From contig NZ_CP014342.1 of NCBI RefSeq assembly GCF_001618685.1, forward strand, positions 3,286,001-3,350,000: 64,000 nt of DNA, in the 5' to 3' direction. Under the pieces are notes generated by a model. It was not told where the DNA came from and did no database searches. It saw only the letters and a list, made by a program, of their open reading frames with translations. Source of the stretch: Geobacillus subterraneus. Its GTDB lineage: Bacteria; Bacillota; Bacilli; Bacillales; Anoxybacillaceae. This document shows positions 1 to 8,234 of the stretch, piece after piece; the stretch's first letter is position 1, and every line of letters begins with the position of its first letter. The translations under genes were made by a program, and so were the position numbers.

Positions 1-109
1 GATTGGCGTCCTCGATCGTCACCGGACAGCGCAGCACATCGCTGACGCGGTCGGCAAACTCTTCAAGGCTGTCAAACTCGCCGCGGAACGGGTCAGTATA
101 CGAGGGCAT
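1..109 (-). CDS. PucR-family transcriptional regulator, N-terminal fragment
   Basis: The reverse strand opens with an ATG at 109 preceded by a GGGGGAAAG ribosome site, and 36 codons are visible before the window edge. The peptide begins MPSYTDPFRGEFDSLEEF and continues through a CPVTIEDAN segment, which resembles the start of PucR/PutR-type regulators of Bacillaceae (purine or proline catabolism) that begin with a GAF-like region. The effector domain and the helix-turn-helix lie outside the window, so the regulated pathway cannot be read. The family call rests on a short recalled similarity. Confidence 0.5.
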   Translation of the reverse strand, partial: MPSYTDPFRGEFDSLEEFADRVSDVLRCPVTIEDAN

Positions 110-471
110 ATTTGCTTTCCCCCTAACGTTCGTTATTAGAGAATATAAAGATATTCGTTTTCAAGTTGTGGCTAGCAGGCATATATGACTAGACATTGTT
201 TTACCAACTATATAACGGTTTCATCATAACTTATGCATCGTCAGCTGTAAATCAGCACGTATGGGTATATTTTGAGATGACTGAACATGTTGCTGTTTAA
301 ACGAGGGCAAGCGCCTAAGGTTTGTAGCAGCTTCCCACTTTCCTTGCGCCATATCTGTGAAATGGTGAGGCAATGTATTATGTTTTGTTTCGGGGTGAGG
401 GAACTGTCTATCCTGCACGGGAATTCAATGTTTCAAAATATTATATAACTTCATAATATGCTAAATTTTCA
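110..471. other. intergenic stretch between divergent regulators
   Basis: This AT-rich spacer separates the leftward PucR-type gene from the rightward gntR promoter. The short open frames in it lack a ribosome site and resemble nothing known. I see no terminator, repeat or RNA gene. Confidence 0.5.
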
Positions 472-501
472 TTGACAGAAAGAAGATATGTCAAATAAAA
501 T
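472..501 (+). promoter_or_regulatory. sigma-A promoter of the gntR operon
   Basis: TTGACA at 472-477 and TAAAAT at 496-501 are separated by 18 bases. The start point would fall near 508, just upstream of the palindrome at 518-532, so a protein bound there would block initial transcription. Confidence 0.6.
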
Positions 502-517
502 GGACTTAAAGTATATC

Positions 518-532
518 TGTCGACAGTCGACA
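518..532 (+). promoter_or_regulatory. palindromic GntR-type operator
   Basis: TGTCGACAGTCGACA is a perfect 7-bp inverted repeat around one base. It contains GTCGAC, which fits the GTnnAC core of GntR-family operators. It lies between the promoter and the gntR start codon, as expected for autoregulation. The assignment is inferred from motif and position. Confidence 0.6.
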
Positions 533-548
533 AAGTAGGTGAAGGCAA

Positions 549-1238
549 ATGAGTCAAGCTCAACCGGACCGATCCGCTCCCTTTTACGAGCAAATTTATC
601 ATTTGCTGCGCAAGAAAATTCTTCAAGGAGAATTCAAACCCGGACAACGTATTTACGAAGCAAAGCTGGCCAGAGAATTAAATGTAAGTAGAAGTCCGGT
701 GCGTGAGGCTGTAAGGGCGCTTGAAAAAGAGGGATTACTCCAAATTGATCATAAATCGCGGATCACCGTATACGAACCGACGATGAGGAATGTGGAGGAG
801 ATTTATCAATGCCGCATGTCCCTTGAATCGTTGGCTGTTAAACTGGCTTGTGAACGGCTGTCTGCCTCTCAATTGGACGAGATTGAAGAAGTGCTCCGCC
901 AAACAGAACAAAGCATTATAATCGGTGACCTTGAATCCGTGATTGCATTCAATGTCCAGTTTCACGATTTTATTGTTTTGTTCAGTGGTAATAGCGAGCT
1001 AGGCAAGTTGTTAGGAGGACTTAGGTCGCTAACGTACTATTATCGGACGCTGAACGTGTACGGGCCAGGGAGGGCAAACCAAATTTTAGAGGAACACAAG
1101 CAAATTTTTTCTAAAATGAAAGAACGAAAAGCGGATGAAGCGGCAGAAACAATGAAAGTGCATATTCAACATGACTTGCTTCACTTAAAGAACCTGTTAA
1201 CAAAGGAAAGCCAACAAGCAAGGGGGAAGAAGCCTTGA
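549..1238 (+). CDS. GntR/FCD-family transcriptional regulator
   Basis: This 229-residue protein is a GntR regulator of the FCD (FadR-like) class. A winged helix-turn-helix covers about residues 10-75, with the recognition region LARELNVSRSPVREAVRALE. An all-helical FCD effector domain follows to about residue 215. The ATG at 549 follows an AGGTGAAGG ribosome site. The gene overlaps the next one by four bases (TTGA), so the two are translationally coupled. A perfect palindrome sits between its promoter and start. The likely role is control of the adjacent hydroxy-acid dehydrogenase by a small organic acid; the true ligand is unknown. Confidence 0.8.
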   Translation: MSQAQPDRSAPFYEQIYHLLRKKILQGEFKPGQRIYEAKLARELNVSRSPVREAVRALEKEGLLQIDHKSRITVYEPTMRNVEEIYQCRMSLESLAVKLACERLSASQLDEIEEVLRQTEQSIIIGDLESVIAFNVQFHDFIVLFSGNSELGKLLGGLRSLTYYYRTLNVYGPGRANQILEEHKQIFSKMKERKADEAAETMKVHIQHDLLHLKNLLTKESQQARGKKP

Positions 1239-2296
1239 AAAAGTGGGAAATCGCCGTCATTCCAGGCGACGGCATCGGCAAGGAAGTCGTGCCAGCAGCG
1301 CTTGACGTGCTGCAGGCGGTCGCCGATGTGCATGGGGGAATAGCGTTTTCGTTCATCGAATTTTCGTGGAGCTGCGACTACTATGTTGAACACGGCCAAA
1401 TGATGCCGGATGACGGGTTATCGACTTTGCGAAATTTTGATGCGATTTTTCTCGGAGCGGTCGGCAATCCGAAGCTTGTCCCTGATCATATTTCATTATG
1501 GGGATTGCTGTTAAAAATCCGCCGCGAATTTGAACAAGTGATCAACATTCGTCCGGCAAAATATTTCCGCGGCTTATCCTCGCCGCTGGCCGAGCCGCGC
1601 GACTTTGATTTCATCGTCGTCCGCGAAAACAGCGAAGGGGAATATAGCGAAGTCGGCGGGCGCATCCATCGTGGAGACGATGAAATCGCCATCCAAAATG
1701 CCGTGTTTACCCGTAAAGGAACGGAGCGGGCGATGCGTTACGCGTTTGAACTGGCCCGAAAGCGGAAAGGGCATGTGACGAGCGCGACGAAATCGAATGG
1801 CATTTTCCATACGATGCCGTTTTGGGACGAAGTGTTCGCCGACGTCAAGCGCGACTACCCGGATGTCGCGACCGCGTCGTACCATATTGACGCGTTAGCC
1901 GCCTTTTTCGTCACAAGGCCGCATACGTTTGACGTCGTTGTCGCGAGCAACTTGTTCGGGGACATTTTGACTGACCTTGGCGGCGCCATTATGGGCAGCA
2001 TCGGCATCGCCCCGGCGGCGAACATTAACGTCAACGGCAACTATCCATCGATGTTTGAGCCGGTACACGGCTCGGCGCCGGACATTTACGGCAAAGGCAT
2101 CGCCAATCCGATCGGACAAATTTGGACGGCGAAACTCATGCTTGACCATTTCGGTGAAGAAGAGCTCGGCGCTCTGTTGTTAAGAGTAGTGGAGGACGTC
2201 ACCGCTGATGGTGTCAAAACGCCGGATCTTGGCGGCACGGCGGCGACGAAGGAAGTGGCCGCGGAAATTTGCCGGCGCTTGCGTGAGCACGCTTGA
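1235..2296 (+). CDS. tartrate/D-malate dehydrogenase family enzyme
   Basis: This 353-residue NAD-dependent beta-decarboxylating dehydrogenase belongs to the isocitrate/isopropylmalate dehydrogenase fold. Visible family features are GDGIGKEV (11-18), the substrate-binding RENSEGEYSEVGGR segment (130-143), Lys186 in TSATKSNGI, and the metal-binding Asp219, Asp243 and Asp247 in the last NLFGDILTDLGG region. The RENSEGEYSEVGGR form is typical of tartrate dehydrogenase/D-malate dehydrogenase (YcsA, DmlA, TtuC) rather than LeuB. The TTG start at 1235 overlaps the gntR stop and follows AGGGGGAAG. It probably lets the cell use D-malate or tartrate, yielding pyruvate or related products; the exact substrate cannot be told from sequence. 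Confidence 0.75.
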   Translation: MKKWEIAVIPGDGIGKEVVPAALDVLQAVADVHGGIAFSFIEFSWSCDYYVEHGQMMPDDGLSTLRNFDAIFLGAVGNPKLVPDHISLWGLLLKIRREFEQVINIRPAKYFRGLSSPLAEPRDFDFIVVRENSEGEYSEVGGRIHRGDDEIAIQNAVFTRKGTERAMRYAFELARKRKGHVTSATKSNGIFHTMPFWDEVFADVKRDYPDVATASYHIDALAAFFVTRPHTFDVVVASNLFGDILTDLGGAIMGSIGIAPAANINVNGNYPSMFEPVHGSAPDIYGKGIANPIGQIWTAKLMLDHFGEEELGALLLRVVEDVTADGVKTPDLGGTAATKEVAAEICRRLREHA

Positions 2297-2321
2297 TCGA
2301 TCGGGGAGCGAGCGGCGCGGT

Positions 2322-2349
2322 TTGCAGTTTTCTTCCATTCGGGTATACT
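2322..2349 (+). promoter_or_regulatory. possible promoter of the PTS EIIA gene
   Basis: TTGCAG and TATACT are separated by 16 bases, 38 bases before the start codon. No better promoter lies in the 90-base gap, so this may drive the EIIA-antiterminator pair. Confidence 0.35.
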
Positions 2350-2386
2350 TGTTGTCGGAAGAACTGAAAAGAAAGGATGACACACC

Positions 2387-2881
2387 TTGTTCAAAAAATG
2401 GTTTGGCAAACAACCACCGAAGGAAGAAACGATCGTTGCGCCGCTGAGTGGAACAATCGTGCCGCTTGAGGACGTGCCTGACCCGGTGTTTGCACAAAAA
2501 ATGATGGGCGACGGCATCGCCATTGACCCGACGGACGGGGACGTCGTCGCTCCGGTGGATGGCGAAATCATTCAGCTCTTTCCGACGAAACACGCCATTG
2601 GCTTGCGCTCGGAAGCAGGGGTTGAGCTGCTGATTCACGTTGGCATCGACACCGTATCGATGAACGGGGAAGGATTTACCGCCTATGTGAAGGCCGGCGA
2701 CCGGGTGAAGCGGGGCGAGCGGCTCCTTTCTGTTGATTTGTCTCTCGTCCGCGACAAGGCCAAAAGCGCGGTGACGCCGATCATCATTACGAACGGCGAC
2801 GCCCTTGCCTACCTCGAGAAAAAAGCCGAAGCCTCGGCGACCAAAGGGGAGACGATCCTGTTGCATGTCCAAACGAAATGA
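2387..2881 (+). CDS. PTS glucose-type EIIA component
   Basis: This is a stand-alone 164-residue EIIA of the glucose/sucrose family. It accepts phosphate from HPr and passes it to an EIIB domain. His69 (FPTKHAIGLR) and His84 (LLIHVGIDT) are the paired active-site histidines; His84 is the expected phosphorylated one. The TTG start follows AAAGGATG. It lies 18 bases before a LicT-type antiterminator and about 1 kb before an EIIBC permease that has no EIIA domain, so it very likely completes the sucrose permease. It may also serve other EIIA-less permeases, as Crr does. Confidence 0.85.
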   Translation: MFKKWFGKQPPKEETIVAPLSGTIVPLEDVPDPVFAQKMMGDGIAIDPTDGDVVAPVDGEIIQLFPTKHAIGLRSEAGVELLIHVGIDTVSMNGEGFTAYVKAGDRVKRGERLLSVDLSLVRDKAKSAVTPIIITNGDALAYLEKKAEASATKGETILLHVQTK

Positions 2882-2899
2882 GAGCGGCAGGGGGAGCAT

Positions 2900-3730
2900 A
2901 TGGCGTTTCGGATCCATAGGATTTTAAACAATAACGCCGCTGTCGTGATCGACGAGGGCAAGGAGAAAATCGTGATGGGTCCGGGGATTGCGTTTCAAAA
3001 ACGGAAAAATGACCTTATCTCTCCGGACCGTATTGAAAAAATTTTCGTCATGGAAGAAGAAAATGAAAGGTTCCAGCAGTTGCTTCGCACGCTGCCAGAG
3101 GAACATATCGATATTGCCGAAGAAATTATCAGCTATGCGGAAGGAAAGCTGCAAGCGCCGCTGAGCGACCATATCCATATCGCACTGACCGACCATTTGT
3201 CATTTGCCATTGAGCGGCTAAAGCAAGGCTACCGCATTCAAAACAAATTGCTTGGTGAAATTAAGGTGTTATATAAAGCGGAGTATGACATCGGGTTATG
3301 GGCGAAACAGCTGATCAAAGAGCGGCTCGGCATCGAGGTCCCTGATGATGAAGCCGCCCATATCGCCTTGCATATCCATACCGCGAAAATGGACGCCGCC
3401 AGCATGAACAAAACGCTGCGGGAGACGACGCTTATTCATGAACTCGTTGATCTCATCCAAACAGAGCTCGGCATATCGATCGATGAGGAAAGCATTTCGT
3501 ACCAACGGCTGCTCACCCATTTGCGGTTTGCCTTAAGCCGCATTGAAAACGGGGAGTCGATTCATTCGATGGATGAGGAGATGCTTGCGCTCATTCAGAC
3601 GAAATATGCGAGCGAGTGGGCGTGTGCGCAAAAAGCGGCGGAATATGCGGAAAAAGAATATGGCATTCGCTTTCCGGAAGAGGAACTCGCCTATATTGCG
3701 CTGCATATTCAACGGTTGAGAAAGCGTTGA
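2900..3730 (+). CDS. BglG/LicT/SacT-family transcription antiterminator
   Basis: This 276-residue RNA-binding antiterminator starts with a co-antiterminator (CAT) domain (about 1-55, [16 protein letters not shown]...) followed by two PTS regulation domains (about 65-170 and 171-276) with conserved histidines. The family binds an RNA hairpin (RAT) and prevents formation of an overlapping terminator; PRD phosphorylation by the PTS couples this to sugar transport and carbon status. The ATG at 2900 follows AGGGGGAG. A recognisable RAT overlapping a terminator lies immediately downstream at 3780-3884 before the sucrose permease gene, so its target is visible here. SacT is the closest functional analogue. 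Confidence 0.88.
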   Translation: MAFRIHRILNNNAAVVIDEGKEKIVMGPGIAFQKRKNDLISPDRIEKIFVMEEENERFQQLLRTLPEEHIDIAEEIISYAEGKLQAPLSDHIHIALTDHLSFAIERLKQGYRIQNKLLGEIKVLYKAEYDIGLWAKQLIKERLGIEVPDDEAAHIALHIHTAKMDAASMNKTLRETTLIHELVDLIQTELGISIDEESISYQRLLTHLRFALSRIENGESIHSMDEEMLALIQTKYASEWACAQKAAEYAEKEYGIRFPEEELAYIALHIQRLRKR

Positions 3731-3755
3731 CAAAAACAGCGGGTTGTCTTATAAT
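3727..3755 (+). promoter_or_regulatory. consensus sigma-A promoter of the sucrose operon
   Basis: TTGACA (3727-3732), 17 bases, TATAAT (3750-3755): both hexamers and the spacing are perfect consensus. The -35 box contains the TGA stop codon (3728-3730) of the antiterminator gene. Such a strong promoter fits an operon whose control lies in termination rather than initiation. Confidence 0.9.
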
Positions 3756-3779
3756 GCAAAACAGACAACGAAATATTGT

Positions 3780-3810
3780 GGGATTGTAACTGCTTCGAGC
3801 AGGCAAGACC
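3780..3810 (+). promoter_or_regulatory. RAT (ribonucleic antiterminator) of the sucrose operon
   Basis: The segment reads GGGATTGTAACTGCTTCGAG followed by CAGGCAAGACC, the typical BglG/SacT-family target with its CTGC...GCAG stem. Its 3' end shares bases with the 5' arm of the terminator at 3806, so the two structures exclude each other. Confidence 0.85.
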
Positions 3811-3884
3811 TAAAACGTATGAAGGGGACGGCAGACGGATCATGCCGTCAGATCATCCTTTGTATGTTTTAGGTCTTTTTTGTT
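3805..3884 (+). terminator. conditional leader terminator of the sucrose operon
   Basis: AGACCTAAAAC (3806-3816) pairs exactly with GTTTTAGGTCT (3866-3876), with an inner hairpin GACGGCA...TGCCGTC, and is followed by a T-run. It overlaps the RAT. Confidence 0.85.
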
Positions 3885-3918
3885 TTTTATCATCATCAAG
3901 AAGGAGAGGAGTTCACCA

Positions 3919-5292
3919 ATGAACTACGAACACATTGCCAGACAGCTCATCCCGCTCCTTGGTGGGAAAGAAAACATCATTAGCGCGACCCATTGCGCGA
4001 CACGGCTTCGGCTTGTTTTAAAAGATGATCAAAAGGCTGATGCAAAGGCCATTGAAAACGTCGAAGGAGTAAAAGGAGCGTTTTCCAGCTCCGGACAGTT
4101 TCAAATTATTTTTGGCACCGGTGTGGTCAATAAAGTGTACGAGGCGTTCGCCCGGGAAGCAGGAGTGCCGCAGGGCGGTGCCGATGTGCATCAAGAAGCC
4201 ATCAAGCGAAAAATGAATCCGCTCGCCCGCTTTGCGAAAACGTTGTCGAACATTTTCGTACCAATCATCCCGGCGATCGTCGCGAGCGGTCTGCTTATGG
4301 GATTGCTCGGGATGATGAAAGCATTCAAGTGGGTGGCGGCGGACAGCGCCCTGTATATTTTGCTTGATATGTTCTCCAGTGCAGCGTTTATCATTTTGCC
4401 GATTTTAATCGGCTTCAGCGCGGCGAAAGAATTTGGCGGCACACCGTTTTTAGGGGCGGTCATCGGCGGGATTATGACCCACCCGGCGCTATTGAACCCG
4501 TGGGGACTGGCGGAAGCGAAGCCGAATTATATGGAATTTCTCGGCTTTGATATTGCCATGGTCGGGTATCAAGGGACAGTGGTACCGATTTTGCTGGCGA
4601 CGTATGTAATGAGCAAAATTGAGCGCGGATTGCGCAAAGTTGTTCCCGATGCCGTCAGCTTGCTTGTTGTTCCGTTTATGACCGTCATTTTGACCGGGTT
4701 TATTACGATGTTAGCCATCGGTCCGCTCGGCAATTTGCTTGGTGACGGCATTACAACCGTGTTGAACTTTGTTTACCATTATGGTGGCGCGTTAGCCGGC
4801 CTGATCTTCGGTGGGTTGTACTCGATGATCGTTATTACTGGCGTGCACCATAGCTTCCATGCGATTGAAGCGAACTTGTTGGCGAAGCTTGGCGTCAACT
4901 ATTTGTTGCCGATTTGGTCGATGGCCAACGTCGCTCAAGGCGGGGCTGGTTTAGCTGTTTTCGTCAAATCGAAGCGGGCAAAAACGAAAGAAATTGCACT
5001 GCCAGCGGCCTTATCCGCGTTTTTAGGCATTACCGAGCCAGTCATTTTCGGTGTGAACTTAAAATACCGGAAGCCGTTTATCGCCGCAGCCATTGGCGGC
5101 GCGCTCGGCGGGGCGTACGTTGTGTTTATGAACGTGGTGGCGAACGCTTACGGGCTGACCGGCATCCCGATGATCGCCATCGTCGCGCCGCAAGGGCTCA
5201 CGAACGTCATGCACTATTTAATCGGTTTTGCCATTGCGGTTGTTTCGGCGTTTGTGGCGACACTGCTTCTGAAATTCCGCGAAGAAGAGTGA
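3919..5292 (+). CDS. sacP: sucrose-specific PTS permease EIIBC
   Basis: This 457-residue permease has an EIIB domain (about 1-85, phospho-acceptor Cys26 in ATHCATRLRL) fused to an EIIC membrane domain with about ten segments from residue 100 on. It imports sucrose and phosphorylates it to sucrose-6-phosphate. No EIIA domain is fused, so EIIA must come from the gene at 2387. The ATG at 3919 follows GGAGAGGAG; an upstream in-frame ATG at 3880 lies inside the terminator and is not a credible start. Substrate is assigned by the adjacent GH32 hydrolase 10 bases downstream; trehalose-type relatives exist, but the hydrolase makes sucrose likely. Confidence 0.85.
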   Translation: MNYEHIARQLIPLLGGKENIISATHCATRLRLVLKDDQKADAKAIENVEGVKGAFSSSGQFQIIFGTGVVNKVYEAFAREAGVPQGGADVHQEAIKRKMNPLARFAKTLSNIFVPIIPAIVASGLLMGLLGMMKAFKWVAADSALYILLDMFSSAAFIILPILIGFSAAKEFGGTPFLGAVIGGIMTHPALLNPWGLAEAKPNYMEFLGFDIAMVGYQGTVVPILLATYVMSKIERGLRKVVPDAVSLLVVPFMTVILTGFITMLAIGPLGNLLGDGITTVLNFVYHYGGALAGLIFGGLYSMIVITGVHHSFHAIEANLLAKLGVNYLLPIWSMANVAQGGAGLAVFVKSKRAKTKEIALPAALSAFLGITEPVIFGVNLKYRKPFIAAAIGGALGGAYVVFMNVVANAYGLTGIPMIAIVAPQGLTNVMHYLIGFAIAVVSAFVATLLLKFREEE

Positions 5293-5302
5293 GGGGCGCG
5301 CG

Positions 5303-6754
5303 ATGAAATCCGAACGTGAACAGCAGCTCATGGAACAGGCCTATGCCGAAATCGACAAGTATCAAGATCTCGTCAATCGCGACCGGTATCGGCTTCGCTA
5401 CCATCTCATGCCTCCGGTCGGGCTGCTGAACGACCCGAACGGGCTGATCGACTGGAACGGAACGTATCATGTCTTTTATCAGTGGATGCCGTTTCGCACT
5501 GGCCATGGGGCAAAGTTCTGGGGACATTACACGTCCCCAGACTTGGTTCATTGGCAATCAGCACCGATCGCCCTAGCGCCAAGCGAATGGTATGATAAAA
5601 ACGGATGCTACTCCGGAAGTGCCGTTGATCATGAAGGAAAGCTTGTGTTGTTTTACACCGGCAATGTGAAAGATGAACAAGGAAACCGCCAGACATACCA
5701 ATGCATGGCTGTATCCGAGGATGGGCTCCATTTTACAAAAAAAGGGATCGTCATCACCCTCCCGGACGGCTACACTGCCCATTTCCGCGATCCGAAAGTA
5801 TGGCGAAAAGATGACCAATGGTATATGATTGTCGGGGCGCAAAGCGAAAGCGGCGATGGAAAAGCAGTGCTGTTTCGTTCCACTGATCTTTTCCAATGGG
5901 AGCACCTTGGCCCGATTGCTGGCGGAAATTCGAACTGGCTCGGACCGTTCGGTTATATGTGGGAATGCCCAGATGTATTTCCGTTGGACGGCCAGGACGT
6001 GCTCATCGTCTGCCCGCAAGGATTAAAACCGGATGGGATGCGCTATCAAAATGTCTACCAGTCAGGCTATTTTGTCGGCCACCTCGATTACGAACGAACG
6101 GAATTTCTCCATGGGCCGTTTGAGGAGCTTGACCGCGGTTTTGAATTTTACGCCCCGCAAACGATGCTCGACCGGCATGGACGGCGCATTCTCATTGGCT
6201 GGATGGGTGTGCCCGACCAAGACGAAGACCGACAGCCGACCGTGCGCCATCGCTGGGTGCATGCCCTTACCTTGCCGCGTGAACTCCGCCTCGTCGACGG
6301 CAAGCTGAGACAGACGCCGGTCAAGGAACTGAAACAGTTGCGCAAACAAAAAGTCGCTTATCGAAACGTCGCTATTGTGAATGAACTGCGGTCATGGCCA
6401 GGGATCGAGGGAGACGCCATCGAGCTTCGCCTTGACAATATCGAACTGTTCGGGAGCATGCTGGAAATCCATCTGCGCCATGCCGCCCGTCTCGTTTACA
6501 ATGGCGATGAAGGCGTGTTGACACTTGAACGGAAAAGCTTCGTGAACGGGCTGACGGAAAAGCGGCAATGCCGTCTGCCGCGCCTTCGTTCGCTTCACCT
6601 TTTCCTTGATACGTCATCGCTCGAACTGTTCGTCAATGACGGCGAAGAAACATTCACCGCCCGGTTTTTCCCGCATCCGGATGACCGAACGATTCTGTTC
6701 GGAACCCACGGACATCTTCATATGGATATCGAGAAATGGGATTTGTTAAGATGA
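5303..6754 (+). CDS. sacA: sucrose-6-phosphate hydrolase (GH32)
   Basis: This 483-residue cytoplasmic beta-fructofuranosidase cleaves sucrose-6-phosphate to glucose-6-phosphate and fructose. GH32 landmarks are the nucleophile Asp44 in LNDPNG, Asp163 in FRDPKVW, and the acid/base Glu221 in ECPDVF. A five-bladed propeller is followed by a beta-sandwich from about residue 340. There is no signal peptide, as expected for an enzyme acting on PTS product. It follows the permease by 10 bases and ends at a clear terminator, closing the sucrose operon. Confidence 0.9.
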   Translation: MKSEREQQLMEQAYAEIDKYQDLVNRDRYRLRYHLMPPVGLLNDPNGLIDWNGTYHVFYQWMPFRTGHGAKFWGHYTSPDLVHWQSAPIALAPSEWYDKNGCYSGSAVDHEGKLVLFYTGNVKDEQGNRQTYQCMAVSEDGLHFTKKGIVITLPDGYTAHFRDPKVWRKDDQWYMIVGAQSESGDGKAVLFRSTDLFQWEHLGPIAGGNSNWLGPFGYMWECPDVFPLDGQDVLIVCPQGLKPDGMRYQNVYQSGYFVGHLDYERTEFLHGPFEELDRGFEFYAPQTMLDRHGRRILIGWMGVPDQDEDRQPTVRHRWVHALTLPRELRLVDGKLRQTPVKELKQLRKQKVAYRNVAIVNELRSWPGIEGDAIELRLDNIELFGSMLEIHLRHAARLVYNGDEGVLTLERKSFVNGLTEKRQCRLPRLRSLHLFLDTSSLELFVNDGEETFTARFFPHPDDRTILFGTHGHLHMDIEKWDLLR

Positions 6755-6769
6755 ACTTGCAGTAAACAG

Positions 6770-6807
6770 GCTGCCAAACAAGCGCTGGTCGTTTGGCGGC
6801 TTTTTTA
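6770..6807 (+). terminator. terminator of the sucrose operon
   Basis: GCTGCCAAAC pairs with GTTTGGCGGC (one G-T pair) and is followed by six T residues. Confidence 0.85.
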
Positions 6808-6904
6808 TCATTTCGGGTCAAGAAGCGCCATTCCCAGCGAGGGCGTAGGGGAGAGATCGTTTCCGTGTGGCGGTTCGTTTTGTGAGAGAATGAGCAATAT
6901 ATGA

Positions 6905-6933
6905 TTGAATTTGCCCCTTTCCCCTTCTATAAT
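6905..6933 (+). promoter_or_regulatory. sigma-A promoter of the MFS transporter gene
   Basis: TTGAAT (6905-6910), 17 bases, TATAAT (6928-6933). Transcription would start near 6940, so the in-frame ATG at 6901 cannot be the start codon. Confidence 0.7.
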
Positions 6934-6944
6934 GAATATAGATC

Positions 6945-6956
6945 GTGTCTTGACAC
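6945..6956 (+). promoter_or_regulatory. GTGTC-TT-GACAC operator, NiaR-like
   Basis: A perfect 5-bp inverted repeat lies just after the predicted start point. The NiaR (YrxA) niacin repressor of Firmicutes recognises a TGTC/GACA palindrome of this kind in front of niaP genes, as far as I recall. The position supports repression; the protein assignment is inference. Confidence 0.5.
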
Positions 6957-6978
6957 TAATAATGACAGGGGGATACAC

Positions 6979-8175
6979 ATGAATCAACCGATGATTTCCC
7001 AGCGCAAGCTGTTAGGCATCGCCGGCCTTGGCTGGCTGTTTGACGCGATGGATGTCGGCATGTTGTCGTTTTTGATGGCCGCCTTGCAAAAAGACTGGAA
7101 CTTGACAGCCGAACAAGTCGGCTGGATCGGCAGCGTCAACTCGATCGGCATGGCCGTTGGGGCGCTCGTGTTTGGGTTGCTCGCCGACCGGATCGGCCGG
7201 AAAAACGTTTTTATTGTCACATTGTTATTATTCTCGATCGGCAGCGGGCTGTCGGCGCTGACGACGACGTTGGCGGCGTTTTTGGCGCTTCGCTTTTTGA
7301 TCGGCATGGGGCTTGGCGGCGAGCTGCCGGTTGCGTCAACGCTCGTCTCAGAAGCGGTGCCAGCTAAGGATCGCGGCCGGGCTGTCGTGCTGCTTGAAAG
7401 CTTTTGGGCCGGCGGCTGGCTGCTGGCGGCGCTCATTTCCTATTTTGTCATTCCGGCTTACGGCTGGCGGACGGCGTTATGGCTGTCGGCTTTGCCGGCG
7501 CTGTACGCCATTTACTTACGCCTCCGGCTGCCCGACTCGCCACGGTTTATGGCAACGAAAAAAGAGGGAACGGTATGGGACAATATCGCCAACGTATGGT
7601 CGGCGCCGTACCGGAAGGAAACGACGATGCTTTGGATCCTTTGGTTTTGTGTCGTTTTCTCGTATTACGGCATGTTTTTATGGCTGCCAAGCGTCATGGT
7701 TATGAAAGGGTTCAGCTTAATTAAAAGCTTTGAATACGTGCTTGTGATGACGCTCGCCCAGCTGCCCGGCTATTTCAGCGCCGCATGGCTGATCGAGCGG
7801 GCCGGGCGGAAGTTCGTCTTGATCACATATCTGCTTGGCACAGCGGCAAGCGCCTACTTTTTCGGCACGGCCGAGTCGCTTGCGGGGTTGATGGCGGCGG
7901 GCATTTTCTTGTCATTTTTCAACCTCGGTGCTTGGGGAGCGCTGTATGCGTACACGCCGGAGCAATACCCGACGTCGATTCGTGCGACCGGAGCGGGCAT
8001 GGCGGCGGCGTTTGGCCGTATCGGTGGCATCTTCGGCCCGCTGTTCGTTGGCTCGCTTGTCGCCAAAGGGGTGTCCGTGACAGCGATTTTCACCCTGTTC
8101 TGCCTGTCTGTCCTTGTCGCCGTCCTCTCGGTCACTGTTCTTGGTAAAGAGACGAAGCAACAGGAACTCGCCTAA
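6979..8175 (+). CDS. niaP: MFS transporter, probable niacin permease NiaP
   Basis: This 398-residue major facilitator has 12 predicted membrane segments and the MFS signature ADRIGRKNVF after segment 2. The opening GWLFDAMDVGMLSF and the sugar-porter-like layout match B. subtilis NaiP/YceI, a niacin transporter. The ATG at 6979 follows AGGGGGATA; earlier in-frame ATG codons overlap the promoter. A NiaR-like palindrome sits at the transcription start, supporting nicotinate uptake under niacin repression. Aromatic-acid transporters of the same subfamily are the main alternative. It is monocistronic, ending at the terminator at 8192. Confidence 0.65.
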   Translation: MNQPMISQRKLLGIAGLGWLFDAMDVGMLSFLMAALQKDWNLTAEQVGWIGSVNSIGMAVGALVFGLLADRIGRKNVFIVTLLLFSIGSGLSALTTTLAAFLALRFLIGMGLGGELPVASTLVSEAVPAKDRGRAVVLLESFWAGGWLLAALISYFVIPAYGWRTALWLSALPALYAIYLRLRLPDSPRFMATKKEGTVWDNIANVWSAPYRKETTMLWILWFCVVFSYYGMFLWLPSVMVMKGFSLIKSFEYVLVMTLAQLPGYFSAAWLIERAGRKFVLITYLLGTAASAYFFGTAESLAGLMAAGIFLSFFNLGAWGALYAYTPEQYPTSIRATGAGMAAAFGRIGGIFGPLFVGSLVAKGVSVTAIFTLFCLSVLVAVLSVTVLGKETKQQELA

Positions 8176-8191
8176 GTTGACAAACGGAAAC

Positions 8192-8223
8192 AGGGGCTAT
8201 ACCTTAAGGGTAAGCCCCTTTTG
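8192..8223 (+). terminator. terminator after niaP
   Basis: GGGGCT pairs with AGCCCC around a partly self-complementary loop and is followed by TTTTGG. Confidence 0.7.
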
Positions 8224-8234
8224 GTTTGGGAAAA

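Noticed and set aside
2086-2917. Reverse-strand frames of 161 and 245 residues
   Set aside because: They are antisense shadows of the dehydrogenase, EIIA and antiterminator genes, which have clear motifs.
6901-6978. N-terminal extension of the MFS transporter from 6901
   Set aside because: It overlaps the promoter and operator; ATG 6979 has AGGGGGAT upstream.
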